Below, one piece after another: positions 14,725-22,326 of a stretch of DNA of 23,293 nt. The notes under the pieces are model-generated. The model worked only from the letters and a program-made list of their open reading frames with translations, was not told the origin of the DNA and did no database searches. This stretch comes from JAGGAG01 sp031402225 (GTDB taxonomy: Bacteria > Gemmatimonadota > Gemmatimonadetes > Gemmatimonadales > GWC2-71-9). The DNA lies in contig JANNSD010000185.1 in assembly GCA_031402225.1 (NCBI GenBank), positions 1 to 23,293 on the forward strand, written 5' to 3'. Each line of letters opens with the position of its first letter. Within the stretch, counting starts at the first letter, position 1. Position numbers and translations under genes: made by a program.

Positions 14725-15914
14725 GCGGCAACAACGGTCGTGAGTCGTGAGTCGTGAGTCGTGAGAGAGCCTGCAGCCGGGTCGAACGAATCCTTCACGG
14801 TCTGGTACAGACTGTTCCGTTCCACGGGGCGCTTCCCGGCACCGCGGATCATTTCCACCAGCTGGTCGTAGTGCATGTGCATCGCGGTGTGCGCGCCCGC
14901 CTCGTGATAGATCCGCTCGTACACTACCGTGCCCTCGACATCGTCGCAGCCGTAGGCCAGGGCGATCTGGGACAGGAACGGCGTCACCATCGGCCAGTGC
15001 GTCTTCACGTGGGGGATGTTGTCCAGGAAGAGCCGGCCAATCGCGATGTTGCGCAGGTCCTCATAGCCGGTGGTGGCCGACCCGACCCGACCCAGCTCCG
15101 CGCCCAGCTCGTTGTTGTCGGGGTGGTACGCCAGCGGGATGTACGTCAGGAATCCGCCGGTCTCGTCCTGCAGTTCGCGCAGCATGCCGAGATGCTCGAT
15201 CCGGTCATCCATCGTCTCCACGTGCCCGTAGAGCATGGTGCAGTTGCTGGGAATGCCGAGCTCGTGCGCCACCCGATGCACCCGCAGCCACTCCTGCCCC
15301 GTGAGTTTCCGCTCGGCGATCGTCGCCCGCACCGCGGTGCTGAACACCTCGGCCCCGCCGCCAGGCAGGCTCGTCAGTCCCGCCTCCTTCATGGCGATCA
15401 GCACATCGCGCTCCGACGTCTTCTCGATCCGCGCGAGGTGCGCAATCTCCACCGCAGTCAGCGCCTTGATGTGCACCTCGGGAAAGCGCTGCTTGAGCCC
15501 GCGGATCATGTCGGTGTAGTAGCTCAGCCGGAGCTTGGGATGCAGCCCGCCGACGATATGAAACTCCTTCGTCGGCATGCCGCGAGCCTGCTCCGCCTCG
15601 GCAAACACCTCCTCGAGGGTCCTGGTGTATCCGCCCGCCTCCTTCGGCATGCGCGCGAAGGAGCAGAACGTGCATGTGTTCCGCAGCACGCAGATGTTGG
15701 TCGGGTTGATGTGCTGGTTGGCCGAGAAATAGACGCGCTCACCGTTGCGGCGCTGGTTCGCCATGTCGGCGAGCCGCCCCAGTCCGGTAAGGTCGGAGGT
15801 GCTGTAGAGGATCCGGGCGTCTGCGGCCAGGAGCCTAACGCCCTCGAGCACCTTCTCGGCGATGGGGCGGAGGGCGGGGTCCCGCAGCCGGCCGGGATCG
15901 AACATCGGGGCCAA
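14721..15914 (-). CDS. mqnE: Aminofutalosine synthase (radical SAM)
   Basis: MqnE joins the MqnA product to the adenosyl radical to form aminofutalosine. The 397-residue protein has YFSANQHINPTNIC leading into the cluster motif. The cysteines are C75, C81 and C84 (CVLRNTCTFC), a CX5CX2C spacing where CX3CX2C is expected. EFHIVGGLHPKL and SLPGGGAEVF are typical of the family. The TTG at 15914 is chosen because AGGAG stands five bases upstream; an ATG at 15905 lacks such a site. The last residues, LTTHDSRLTTVVAA, are encoded by a heptamer array and look like an added tail. It follows fabF after 85 bases. Confidence 0.93.
   Translation of the reverse strand: MAPMFDPGRLRDPALRPIAEKVLEGVRLLAADARILYSTSDLTGLGRLADMANQRRNGERVYFSANQHINPTNICVLRNTCTFCSFARMPKEAGGYTRTLEEVFAEAEQARGMPTKEFHIVGGLHPKLRLSYYTDMIRGLKQRFPEVHIKALTAVEIAHLARIEKTSERDVLIAMKEAGLTSLPGGGAEVFSTAVRATIAERKLTGQEWLRVHRVAHELGIPSNCTMLYGHVETMDDRIEHLGMLRELQDETGGFLTYIPLAYHPDNNELGAELGRVGSATTGYEDLRNIAIGRLFLDNIPHVKTHWPMVTPFLSQIALAYGCDDVEGTVVYERIYHEAGAHTAMHMHYDQLVEMIRGAGKRPVERNSLYQTVKDSFDPAAGSLTTHDSRLTTVVAA
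14738..14765 (+). repeat. Four tandem heptamers TCGTGAG inside the mqnE 3' end
   Basis: Four perfect copies in tandem, inverted relative to the arrays at 11288 and 13874. Read on the coding strand as CTCACGA, all frames stay open and a full turn encodes LTTHDSR. Here it contributes LTTHDSRLTT near the C-terminus of MqnE. The 10-mer at 14767-14776 is the reverse complement of the one at 13895-13904. Confidence 0.96.
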
Positions 15915-15919
15915 GCTAT

Positions 15920-15951
15920 CTCCTTGTGGGAGCGCAACTAACGTCTCCCAC
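15920..15951 (-). promoter_or_regulatory. Hairpin and strong ribosome binding site before mqnE
   Basis: GTGGGAG (15951-15945 on the minus strand) can pair with CTCCCAC (15932-15926) over a 12-base loop. AAGGAG (15925-15920) follows at once and is the ribosome binding site for the TTG at 15914. There is no U run, so it is not a standard terminator. A hairpin abutting the ribosome binding site could control mqnE translation or protect a processed mRNA end; that role is inference. No promoter is evident in the 85-base gap. Confidence 0.4.
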
Positions 15952-15999
15952 CAATCTACACCACCGCGCCGCCAAGGTGCCAGCGGCAGCCGGGCCCCG

Positions 16000-17238
16000 C
16001 TATTCGAACCGCTTCACCGCCAGCGACGCATTGTGGCCGCCGAACCCGAAGGCATTGGAGACCGCCACCTTGAAGTCCCGCCGAACCATCTTGCCCGGCG
16101 CACAATCGAGGTCGCACTCCGGATCCTGGTGAAACTGGTTGATCGTCGGCGGGATCTCGCCCCGGGTCACCGCGAGCAGCGACACCACACATTCAAGCCC
16201 GCCGGCCCCGCCCAGCAGGTGCCCCGTCATCGACTTGGTCGACCCGAAGACCAGCTTGCGGGCGTGGTCCCCGAATACCGCCTTGACCGCCTGGGTCTCG
16301 GCGATGTCGCCGAGCGGCGTGGACGTGCCGTGCGCGTTGATGTAACCGACGTCAGCCGGGTCGATCTTCCCGCTCGCGAGGCACATGCGCATCGCGCGCT
16401 GGGCACCCTCGCCCTCCGGCGCCGGGGCGGACATGTGAAACGCATCGCCCGAGAGCCCGTAGCCGCAGACCTCGCCCAGGATCTCGGCCCCACGCTGCTC
16501 CGCGTGCTCGAGGCTCTCCAGGATCAGGCAGGCGCCGCCATCGCCCAGCACGAAACCGTCGCGGTCGCGATCGAACGGACGGCTCGCCGTGGCGGGATCG
16601 TCGTTGCGCGACGACATCGCCTTCATGTTGGAGAACGCGGCGATCGTGAGCCCGGTGACGCAGGCTTCCGAGCCGCCGGTGACCATCGCGTCGGCCATGC
16701 CGTCCATGATCATCCGGTACGACTCCCCGATGGCATGCGCCGACGACGCGCACGCCGACACCGGGGCGAAGTTGGGCCCCTTGAACCCGTACCGGATCGA
16801 GACGAGGCCGCCGGCCATGTTGGGAATGAACATCGGCACGAAGAACGGGGACACGCGGTCGGGGCCCTTCAGGGCATAGGCGGTGCAGTTGTCCTCGAAG
16901 GTCTGCATGCCGCCGATGCCGCTGCCCATCACCACGCCGACCCGGTTCTTGTCGGGCGCGGTATCGGACAGACGCGACTGCATCACCGCCTGGTGCGCCG
17001 CCCCGATCGCGTACTGCGCGAAGAGATCGTACCGCTTCGCTTCCTTGCGGTCGATATACTGCAGCGTGTCGAAGCCCTTCACCTCGCAGGCGAAGCGCAC
17101 GCTGAGCCGCGACGGATCGAACCGGGTGATCGGCCCGGCGCCGGACCGACCCGCCAGCAGGCCGGCCCAGCTTTCCTCCACCGTGTTGCCGACGGGCGTG
17201 ACGAGGCCAAGGCCCGTCACCACAACGCGACGAGCCAA
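16000..17238 (-). CDS. fabF: Beta-ketoacyl-ACP synthase II
   Basis: FabF elongates acyl-ACP by condensation with malonyl-ACP in fatty acid synthesis. The 412-residue protein has the catalytic Cys163 (ACASSAH), His303 (NAHGTSTPLGD) and His340 (KSMTGHLLGGAGG), the same numbering as in E. coli FabF. It opens RRVVVTGLGLVTPVGN. The start is a TTG at 17238 directly after the acpP stop, with no gap, so translation is probably coupled to acpP. It is the last gene of the fatty-acid block. Confidence 0.97.
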   Translation of the reverse strand: MARRVVVTGLGLVTPVGNTVEESWAGLLAGRSGAGPITRFDPSRLSVRFACEVKGFDTLQYIDRKEAKRYDLFAQYAIGAAHQAVMQSRLSDTAPDKNRVGVVMGSGIGGMQTFEDNCTAYALKGPDRVSPFFVPMFIPNMAGGLVSIRYGFKGPNFAPVSACASSAHAIGESYRMIMDGMADAMVTGGSEACVTGLTIAAFSNMKAMSSRNDDPATASRPFDRDRDGFVLGDGGACLILESLEHAEQRGAEILGEVCGYGLSGDAFHMSAPAPEGEGAQRAMRMCLASGKIDPADVGYINAHGTSTPLGDIAETQAVKAVFGDHARKLVFGSTKSMTGHLLGGAGGLECVVSLLAVTRGEIPPTINQFHQDPECDLDCAPGKMVRRDFKVAVSNAFGFGGHNASLAVKRFE

Positions 17239-17484
17239 TTACTTGCCGATCTTGTCGTGGAGATACTTCATCGCATCGCCTACGGTCCGCAGCTTCTCGG
17301 CGTCCTCGTCGGGGATGTCGATGTCGAACTCCTTCTCGAAGGCCATCACGAGCTCGACCGTGTCGAGGCTGTCGGCCCCGAGGTCTTCCATGAAGCTCGC
17401 CTCGCTGGTGAGCTTCTCGCGCTCGACGCCGAGTTCCTCGACGATGATGTCCTTGACCTTGTCTTCCACGTTGCTGTCGGCCAT
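17239..17484 (-). CDS. acpP: Acyl carrier protein
   Basis: ACP carries growing acyl chains on a 4'-phosphopantetheine arm. The 81-residue acidic protein has the GADSLDTVEL motif with Ser39 as the attachment site, and the family's four-helix layout. The ATG at 17484 is chosen because GAGGG lies five bases upstream and because it gives the normal length. It is 37 bases after fabG and abuts fabF. Confidence 0.98.
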   Translation of the reverse strand: MADSNVEDKVKDIIVEELGVEREKLTSEASFMEDLGADSLDTVELVMAFEKEFDIDIPDEDAEKLRTVGDAMKYLHDKIGK

Positions 17485-17521
17485 GTATCCCTCGATGAAG
17501 AAATGAATTCCTGCAGCGCGC

Positions 17522-18262
17522 TCAGATGACCATGCCACCGTCGACCACCAGCACCTGCCCCGTCACGTAGCTCGCCAGGTCGGACGCCAGGTACAGCACC
17601 GTGTCCGCAATGTCGGCGGGCGCCCCCAGCCGGCCCAGCGCGATCTCCCCTAATAAGACTTTCCGTGCCTCCTCAGGCAAGGCGGCGGTCATGTCTGTCT
17701 CGATGAACCCCGGCGCGATGCAGTTGATCAGGATGCCCCGGCTGGCGTACTCCCTGGCCGCCGACTTGGTCAGCCCGATCAGGCCCGCCTTGCTCGCCGC
17801 GTAGTTTGCCTGCCCCTTGTTGCCGATGAGCCCCACGATGCTGGAGATGTTGATGATCCGCCCGCTGCGGCGCTTCATCATTCCCTTGGTCACCGCGCGC
17901 ATGGTGAGGAACGCCCCCTTGAGATTGGCGTCCAGCACCGCGTCCCAGTCGGCCTCGCTCAGCCGCAGTAGGATGTTGTCCCGGGTCAGCCCGGCGTTGT
18001 TCACCAAGATATCAATGGGGCCGAGCGCCTGCTCGACCGCGGCGACGGCCGCCGCGACCTGCTCGGCGTCGGTCACGTCGCACGCTACACCCACCGTGCC
18101 GGCCCCGAGGCCCGTCGCCACCTCCTGCGCCCGTGCCGCGTCGCGCCCAGCCACCGCCACGCGCGCGCCCGCCTGGTGCAGCGCCGTCGCGATGGCGAGC
18201 CCGATGCCCCTGGTGCTCCCGGTGACGAGGGCGACCTTCCCGGTCAGGTCGATCGATCTCAT
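17522..18262 (-). CDS. fabG: 3-oxoacyl-ACP reductase
   Basis: FabG reduces 3-oxoacyl-ACP with NADPH. This 246-residue short-chain dehydrogenase has the cofactor motif TGSTRGIG (14-21), NNAG (88-91), Asn113, the catalytic serine near 140 (NISSIVG), Tyr154 and Lys158 (YAASKAG), and ends with YVTGQVLVVDGGMVI. The ATG at 18262 overlaps the fabD stop; the frame upstream of it is a shadow inside fabD. Confidence 0.97.
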   Translation of the reverse strand: MRSIDLTGKVALVTGSTRGIGLAIATALHQAGARVAVAGRDAARAQEVATGLGAGTVGVACDVTDAEQVAAAVAAVEQALGPIDILVNNAGLTRDNILLRLSEADWDAVLDANLKGAFLTMRAVTKGMMKRRSGRIINISSIVGLIGNKGQANYAASKAGLIGLTKSAAREYASRGILINCIAPGFIETDMTAALPEEARKVLLGEIALGRLGAPADIADTVLYLASDLASYVTGQVLVVDGGMVI

Positions 18263-19185
18263 GCGGCGAGGAACTTCTCGACTTCGGCCGCGGTGCCAAG
18301 GGTGATGCCGGCGGTGCCGGGGACGATACGCCTGAGCAGCCCGCTCAGGACACTGCCCGGCCCGACTTCGAGGAACCGCGCCCGCGGGTGATCCACCGCG
18401 CAGGTCTGCATGCACTCCACCCAGCGCACCGGCGACACCACCTGCTCGGCCAGCAGCACCCGTGCCCGCGCGATATCGCGCACCGGAACCGCCGTGGCGT
18501 TGGCCACGACCGGGAAGCACGGCGCGCTGAAGGCGGTCGCCTCGAGCGCCTCACTGAGTCCCCGAACCGCCGGGGCCATGAGCGGGGAATGGAATGCCCC
18601 GCTCACCTTGAGTGGGAGGACCCGTTTGGCGCCGGCGGCGCGGCATGCGTCCCCCGCTCGCGACACCGCGGCGGGATCGCCGGAAATCACCGTCTGGTCC
18701 GGCGCGTTGAGGTTCGCCGGCACAACCAGCTCGCGGTCGGTCGAGGCACAGGCGCAGTGCGCCGCCACTTCCGCGGAACCGAGCCCGACCACCGCCGCCA
18801 TGGCCCCGGCCCGGGCCTGACCGGCCTCGTGCATCAACTGTCCCCGAAGGCGCACGAGCCGCGCGCCGTCCGTCGGCGTCAGCGCACCGGCCGCGACATA
18901 GGCGCTGTACTCGCCCAGGCTGTGTCCCGCCGCCGCCACCACCCGCCCAAGCTTGTCCCCGACCACCGACAGCACCGCGCAGGTGTGTGCGAGGATGGCG
19001 GGCTGCGCATTGTGGGTCAGCGTGAGCTCCTCTTCCGGCCCTTCCCACATGAGCCGGGACAGCGCCACCCCCAGCGCCTCGTCGATGGCCTGAAACGTCT
19101 CGCGCGCCTGCGGGAAGCGCTCGGCAAGGTCGCGCCCCATCCCCACCTTCTGCGCACCCTGGCCCGGGCACAGCAGCACCGTCAC
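18259..19185 (-). CDS. fabD: Malonyl-CoA:ACP transacylase
   Basis: FabD loads malonyl groups onto ACP. The roughly 308-residue protein starts TVLLCPGQGAQ and has the nucleophile Ser89 in GHSLGEYSA, Arg114 in VRLRGQLM, and His199 in GAFHSPLM. Two adjacent GTG codons (19188 and 19185) could start it. The second gives the GTGA overlap with the fabH stop that matches the junction style here, so I use it; the first adds only one residue. Confidence 0.96.
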   Translation of the reverse strand: MTVLLCPGQGAQKVGMGRDLAERFPQARETFQAIDEALGVALSRLMWEGPEEELTLTHNAQPAILAHTCAVLSVVGDKLGRVVAAAGHSLGEYSAYVAAGALTPTDGARLVRLRGQLMHEAGQARAGAMAAVVGLGSAEVAAHCACASTDRELVVPANLNAPDQTVISGDPAAVSRAGDACRAAGAKRVLPLKVSGAFHSPLMAPAVRGLSEALEATAFSAPCFPVVANATAVPVRDIARARVLLAEQVVSPVRWVECMQTCAVDHPRARFLEVGPGSVLSGLLRRIVPGTAGITLGTAAEVEKFLAA

Positions 19186-20174
19186 CACCGGACGACGGTC
19201 GCACCCCAGGTGAACCCGGCCCCGAACGCCACGAGCAGGACGAGCGTACCCGGCTTGAGCCGGCCCTCTTCCTCCGCCTGCGCCAGCGCCAGCGGGATCG
19301 ACGCCGCCGAGGTGTTGCCATACCGTTCCACGTTCACCATCACCTTGGCCATGGGAATGCCCGAGTGCTTCGCCGTCGCCTCGATGATGCGCAAGTTTGC
19401 CTGGTGCGGCACGAACAACTCGATCTCCTCCGCCGTGATGCCGGCCCGGCGCAACGCCTCGTCGCAGGCCTCGCCCATCGCCTTCACCGCCGCCTTGAAC
19501 ACCTCGCGACCGGCCATCTTCATGTACTGGCCACGGTCATTCACGTTCTCGGCCGTCAGCGGGTTCATCCCGCCGCCAGCCGGAATGTGGAGCAGCTCCG
19601 CCAGGCGACCATCCGACCGGAGGTAACTGGACAGGATACCGCGACCATCGCCGGTGGCGGGTGTCAAAACCGCCGCACCGGCGCCGTCGCCGAAGAGCAC
19701 CGCGGTGCCCCGGTCCTGCCAGTCGGTGATGGTGGAGAGCCGCTCGGCGCCGAGGATCAGCACGTTCCGGTACGTCCCGGTGGCGATGAGCCCCTCGGCC
19801 ACCCCAGCGGCGAACACGAAGCCCGGGCAGGCCGCAGCGATGTCGAAGGCGACGGCGCGATTGGCGCCGAGCACCGCCTGCAGGTCGCACGCCTGGGACG
19901 GCATGCGGCGATCGGGCGTCACCGTGGCGACGACGATGGCGTCGAGGTCGGCGGCGCCCAGGCCCGCACGCGCCAGCGCCATGTGGCTGGCCTCGGCGGT
20001 CAGCTGCGTGAGTGACTCGTCAGCGCGTGCCACCCGCCGCTGACGGATGCCGGTGCGCTCCACGATCCACTGGTCCGTGGTATCGAGCGTCTTGCTCAGG
20101 TCCTCATTGGTGACGATCGTTTCCGGTACCGCCACGCCGAGGCCGCGGATCGCCGCGATCGGGGGCCGGCTCAT
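19182..20174 (-). CDS. fabH: Beta-ketoacyl-ACP synthase III
   Basis: FabH starts fatty acid synthesis by condensing acyl-CoA with malonyl-ACP, and its primer choice shapes membrane fatty acids. The 330-residue protein has the triad Cys116 (AACPGF), His257 (PHQANLRI) and Asn287 (GNTSAAS). TDQWIVERTGIRQRR near the N-terminus is also characteristic. Its ATG overlaps the plsX stop. Straight- or branched-chain preference cannot be read from the motifs. Confidence 0.97.
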   Translation of the reverse strand: MSRPPIAAIRGLGVAVPETIVTNEDLSKTLDTTDQWIVERTGIRQRRVARADESLTQLTAEASHMALARAGLGAADLDAIVVATVTPDRRMPSQACDLQAVLGANRAVAFDIAAACPGFVFAAGVAEGLIATGTYRNVLILGAERLSTITDWQDRGTAVLFGDGAGAAVLTPATGDGRGILSSYLRSDGRLAELLHIPAGGGMNPLTAENVNDRGQYMKMAGREVFKAAVKAMGEACDEALRRAGITAEEIELFVPHQANLRIIEATAKHSGIPMAKVMVNVERYGNTSAASIPLALAQAEEEGRLKPGTLVLLVAFGAGFTWGATVVRW

Positions 20175-21181
20175 GCGCCGCGCGCGGCGATGGCCGCAAA
20201 TTCAGCGCCGATGTGCTGGCTCAGGCCCACCTGCGCCGATTGCACCGCCACCCGGATGGCATTCTTGATGGCATTGGGTGACGATGCGCCGTGGCAGATG
20301 ATGCAGATGCCCTTCACACCGAGGAGCGGTGCCCCGCCGTACTCGGAGTAGTCGAGGACGCGGAACACCTCCCGCACGTCGTCGCGCTCAAGGATTTCGG
20401 GGGCGTTCCGCTTGACCAGTCGCACGATGAGCCGCGCGACCGATTCGTAGAACTTGAGCACGATGTTGCCGACAAAGCCGTCGCACACCACCACGTCGAT
20501 ATGGCCATGCTTCGAGTGACCGGCCACGATGTCACGGCCCTCGATGTTGCCGATGTAGTTGAGTCCTTCGGCGGTCTTGAGCAGGGCATGCGCCGCCTTC
20601 ACCATCGCCGTTCCCTTCTCGTCTTCCTCGCCGATGTTGAGCAGGCCGACCACGGGTGATGCCTTGCCCAGCACATCGCGCGCGTAGACCGTGCCCATGT
20701 ACGCGAAGCCGACCAGCTCGCGCGGTGAGCAGTCCACGTTCGCGCCACCGTCCAGCACCACCACCGGGTCATCCGCGGTCGGGAATGGCGTCGCCACCGT
20801 CGCGCGCATGACCCCCTCGTGCAGCCCGAGCAGCACCGTCGCGGCCGCCAGGGATGCACCGGTGTTGCCGGCCGAAATGAATGCGTCGGACTTGCCCGAC
20901 TTCTGCAGGCCCAGGCCGATCATCAGGCTGGACTTCGGCTTCTTCCGGATCGCGGCGATGGGCTTCTCGGCCATGCCTACCACGTCGGGTGCCTCGACGC
21001 ACTCGAGGCGGCTCCGGTCCGCGCCAGGATGGCGCGCCAGCTCCGCCTCGATCACATCCACTCGCCCAACCAGCTGGATCGCGAAGTCGCCCGGTAGCGT
21101 GGAGAGCGCGGCGAGCGCACCCTCGATCTCGGCCTGCGGCGCGTGGTCTCCGCCCATCGCGTCCAGCGCGACGCGGATCAC
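20171..21181 (-). CDS. plsX: Phosphate acyltransferase PlsX
   Basis: PlsX makes acyl-phosphate from acyl-ACP, the donor for PlsY in phospholipid synthesis, at the inner face of the membrane. The 336-residue protein begins IRVALDAMGGDHAP, the family hallmark, and has SAGNTGASLAA and LDGGANVDC. The start is a GTG at 21181, two bases after the rpmF stop; longer versions would overlap rpmF and are rejected. The plsX-fabH-fabD-fabG-acpP-fabF order is the common bacterial cluster. Confidence 0.96.
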   Translation of the reverse strand: MIRVALDAMGGDHAPQAEIEGALAALSTLPGDFAIQLVGRVDVIEAELARHPGADRSRLECVEAPDVVGMAEKPIAAIRKKPKSSLMIGLGLQKSGKSDAFISAGNTGASLAAATVLLGLHEGVMRATVATPFPTADDPVVVLDGGANVDCSPRELVGFAYMGTVYARDVLGKASPVVGLLNIGEEDEKGTAMVKAAHALLKTAEGLNYIGNIEGRDIVAGHSKHGHIDVVVCDGFVGNIVLKFYESVARLIVRLVKRNAPEILERDDVREVFRVLDYSEYGGAPLLGVKGICIICHGASSPNAIKNAIRVAVQSAQVGLSQHIGAEFAAIAARGA

Positions 21182-21183
21182 CG

Positions 21184-21366
21184 TCAGCTGTCCTCTACCT
21201 CGATCCGCTTCTTCCCGGCGTAGTAACCGCACGAACCGCAGACCCGGTGCGGCAGGCGCGGCGAGCTGCAGCGCGGACAGGCCTGCGTCGCCATGCCGGC
21301 GCCGGTGTGGTGGCCCCGGCGGAGCCGCTTGCGTGACTTCGAGGTTCTGCGCTTCGGTACGGCCAT
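21184..21366 (-). CDS. rpmF: Ribosomal protein bL32
   Basis: This is a 60-residue, strongly basic large-subunit protein. The N-terminus AVPKRRTSKSRKRLRR is the family start. The zinc-ribbon cysteines are all kept as CPRC and CGSC, so it is the zinc-binding form. It lies seven bases after yceD and two before plsX, the standard setting. Confidence 0.98.
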   Translation of the reverse strand: MAVPKRRTSKSRKRLRRGHHTGAGMATQACPRCSSPRLPHRVCGSCGYYAGKKRIEVEDS

Positions 21367-21373
21367 GACATCC

Positions 21374-21841
21374 TCATCCGTGGTCAGGAGCCGCGCACCC
21401 GCACGGTCCCGTGTTCAAGTCAGCCCCGCAACGGGGACAGAGTCCAGCGCACTTGGGGCGGCACAGCGGGAACCGGGGTGCTGCAAGCGCCAGTTCTTCC
21501 CGGACAAACTCGACCAGGTCGATCCGGGTCGCCGACGGAGCGAGCCCATGCACCGAGGGATCGTCCTGGAGCTCGGGATCACTGCTGAACATGAGCCCGA
21601 TGTCCGCATCGATCGGCAGTGCCAGGTTCGAGAGGCAGCGCCGACACTGCGTCTGCACCTGCCCGCGAACATGCCCCTTCCAGAAATACCCACCCACCCC
21701 ACTCGCCTGAATTCGGCCGTCGACCTGCACCGGTCCATCGAGCGACAGGCCGAGTCCCTCGAAAACTGGATCATCCTGCGCCAGCGACCCCGTCGTGGCC
21801 ACCGGCCCGTGTTTCAAATCCCGGAGATCGACCTGAAGCAT
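21374..21841 (-). CDS. yceD: YceD/DUF177 family protein
   Basis: YceD (DUF177) is a small conserved protein regularly encoded just before rpmF and implicated in 23S rRNA accumulation in bacteria and plastids. The 155-residue product has the QCRRCL motif in the middle and the C-terminal cysteine pattern CRPKCAGLCPRCGADLN, which looks metal-binding. The ATG at 21841 is the first of the long gene run and lies only nine bases after a possible -10 box. Confidence 0.92.
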   Translation of the reverse strand: MLQVDLRDLKHGPVATTGSLAQDDPVFEGLGLSLDGPVQVDGRIQASGVGGYFWKGHVRGQVQTQCRRCLSNLALPIDADIGLMFSSDPELQDDPSVHGLAPSATRIDLVEFVREELALAAPRFPLCRPKCAGLCPRCGADLNTGPCGCAAPDHG

Positions 21842-21849
21842 AGCCCCGG

Positions 21850-21878
21850 AAGCTAAGTGGGAGAAGGACTTAGGTCAA
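21850..21878 (-). promoter_or_regulatory. Candidate promoter of the yceD-rpmF-fab run
   Basis: In the 56-base gap between ndk and yceD the minus strand has TTGACC (21878-21873), a 17-base spacer and TAGCTT (21855-21850). The -35 is good; the -10 is weak apart from its TA and final T. Transcription would begin near 21843, two or three bases before the yceD ATG, again giving almost no leader. No terminator for ndk is visible, so read-through from sucCD-ndk is also possible. Confidence 0.4.
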
Positions 21879-21897
21879 GATAAACGGTCCGGATTCC

Positions 21898-22326
21898 TCA
21901 ACTCCAGAGGCCAGCCAGCTCTCCTTCGGTGAAGAAGAAGCCGGTCTCCCGGGCGGCGTTCTCATCGCTGTCGGAGGCGTGGATGGCGTTCCGGCCCTTC
22001 GACTCAGCATAGAGCTTCCGGATCGTGCCCGCCGCAGCCTCTGCCGGATCGGTGGCCCCGATCACGGTGCGCAGCGTCGCCACCGCATCGGCCCGCTCCA
22101 GCGCCAGCGGCATGCACGGGCCGCTGGTCATGAAGGTGACCAGTTCGGCATAGAACGGGCGCCCCTGGTGGACCGCGTAAAACGCCCCGGCCTCGCCGGG
22201 CGACAGCCGCACCAGCCGCGCGGCCCGCAGCACGAAGCCCTCCTTCTGCAGGTGGGCCAGGATGAGCCCGGCCTTGCCGCTGGCAATGGCATCGGGCTTG
22301 ATGATGGCGAGTGTGCGATTTGTCAT
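21898..22326 (-). CDS. ndk: Nucleoside diphosphate kinase
   Basis: Ndk transfers the gamma phosphate of ATP to NDPs through a phospho-histidine. The 142-residue protein starts NRTLAIIKPDAI and has the active-site segment NAIHASDSDENA with His116. Its ATG overlaps the sucD stop. Coupling to sucCD is sensible because succinyl-CoA synthetase yields ATP or GTP that Ndk interconverts. Confidence 0.98.
   Translation of the reverse strand: MTNRTLAIIKPDAIASGKAGLILAHLQKEGFVLRAARLVRLSPGEAGAFYAVHQGRPFYAELVTFMTSGPCMPLALERADAVATLRTVIGATDPAEAAAGTIRKLYAESKGRNAIHASDSDENAARETGFFFTEGELAGLWS

Noticed and set aside
15926..15951. Rho-independent terminator after fabF
   Set aside because: The stem is good but no U run follows on either strand, so it is listed only as a possible regulatory hairpin.
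15862..17529. Plus-strand open frame of 555 codons opposite fabF and acpP
   Set aside because: It runs exactly antisense to conserved fatty-acid genes and has shadow composition with no recognisable motif.
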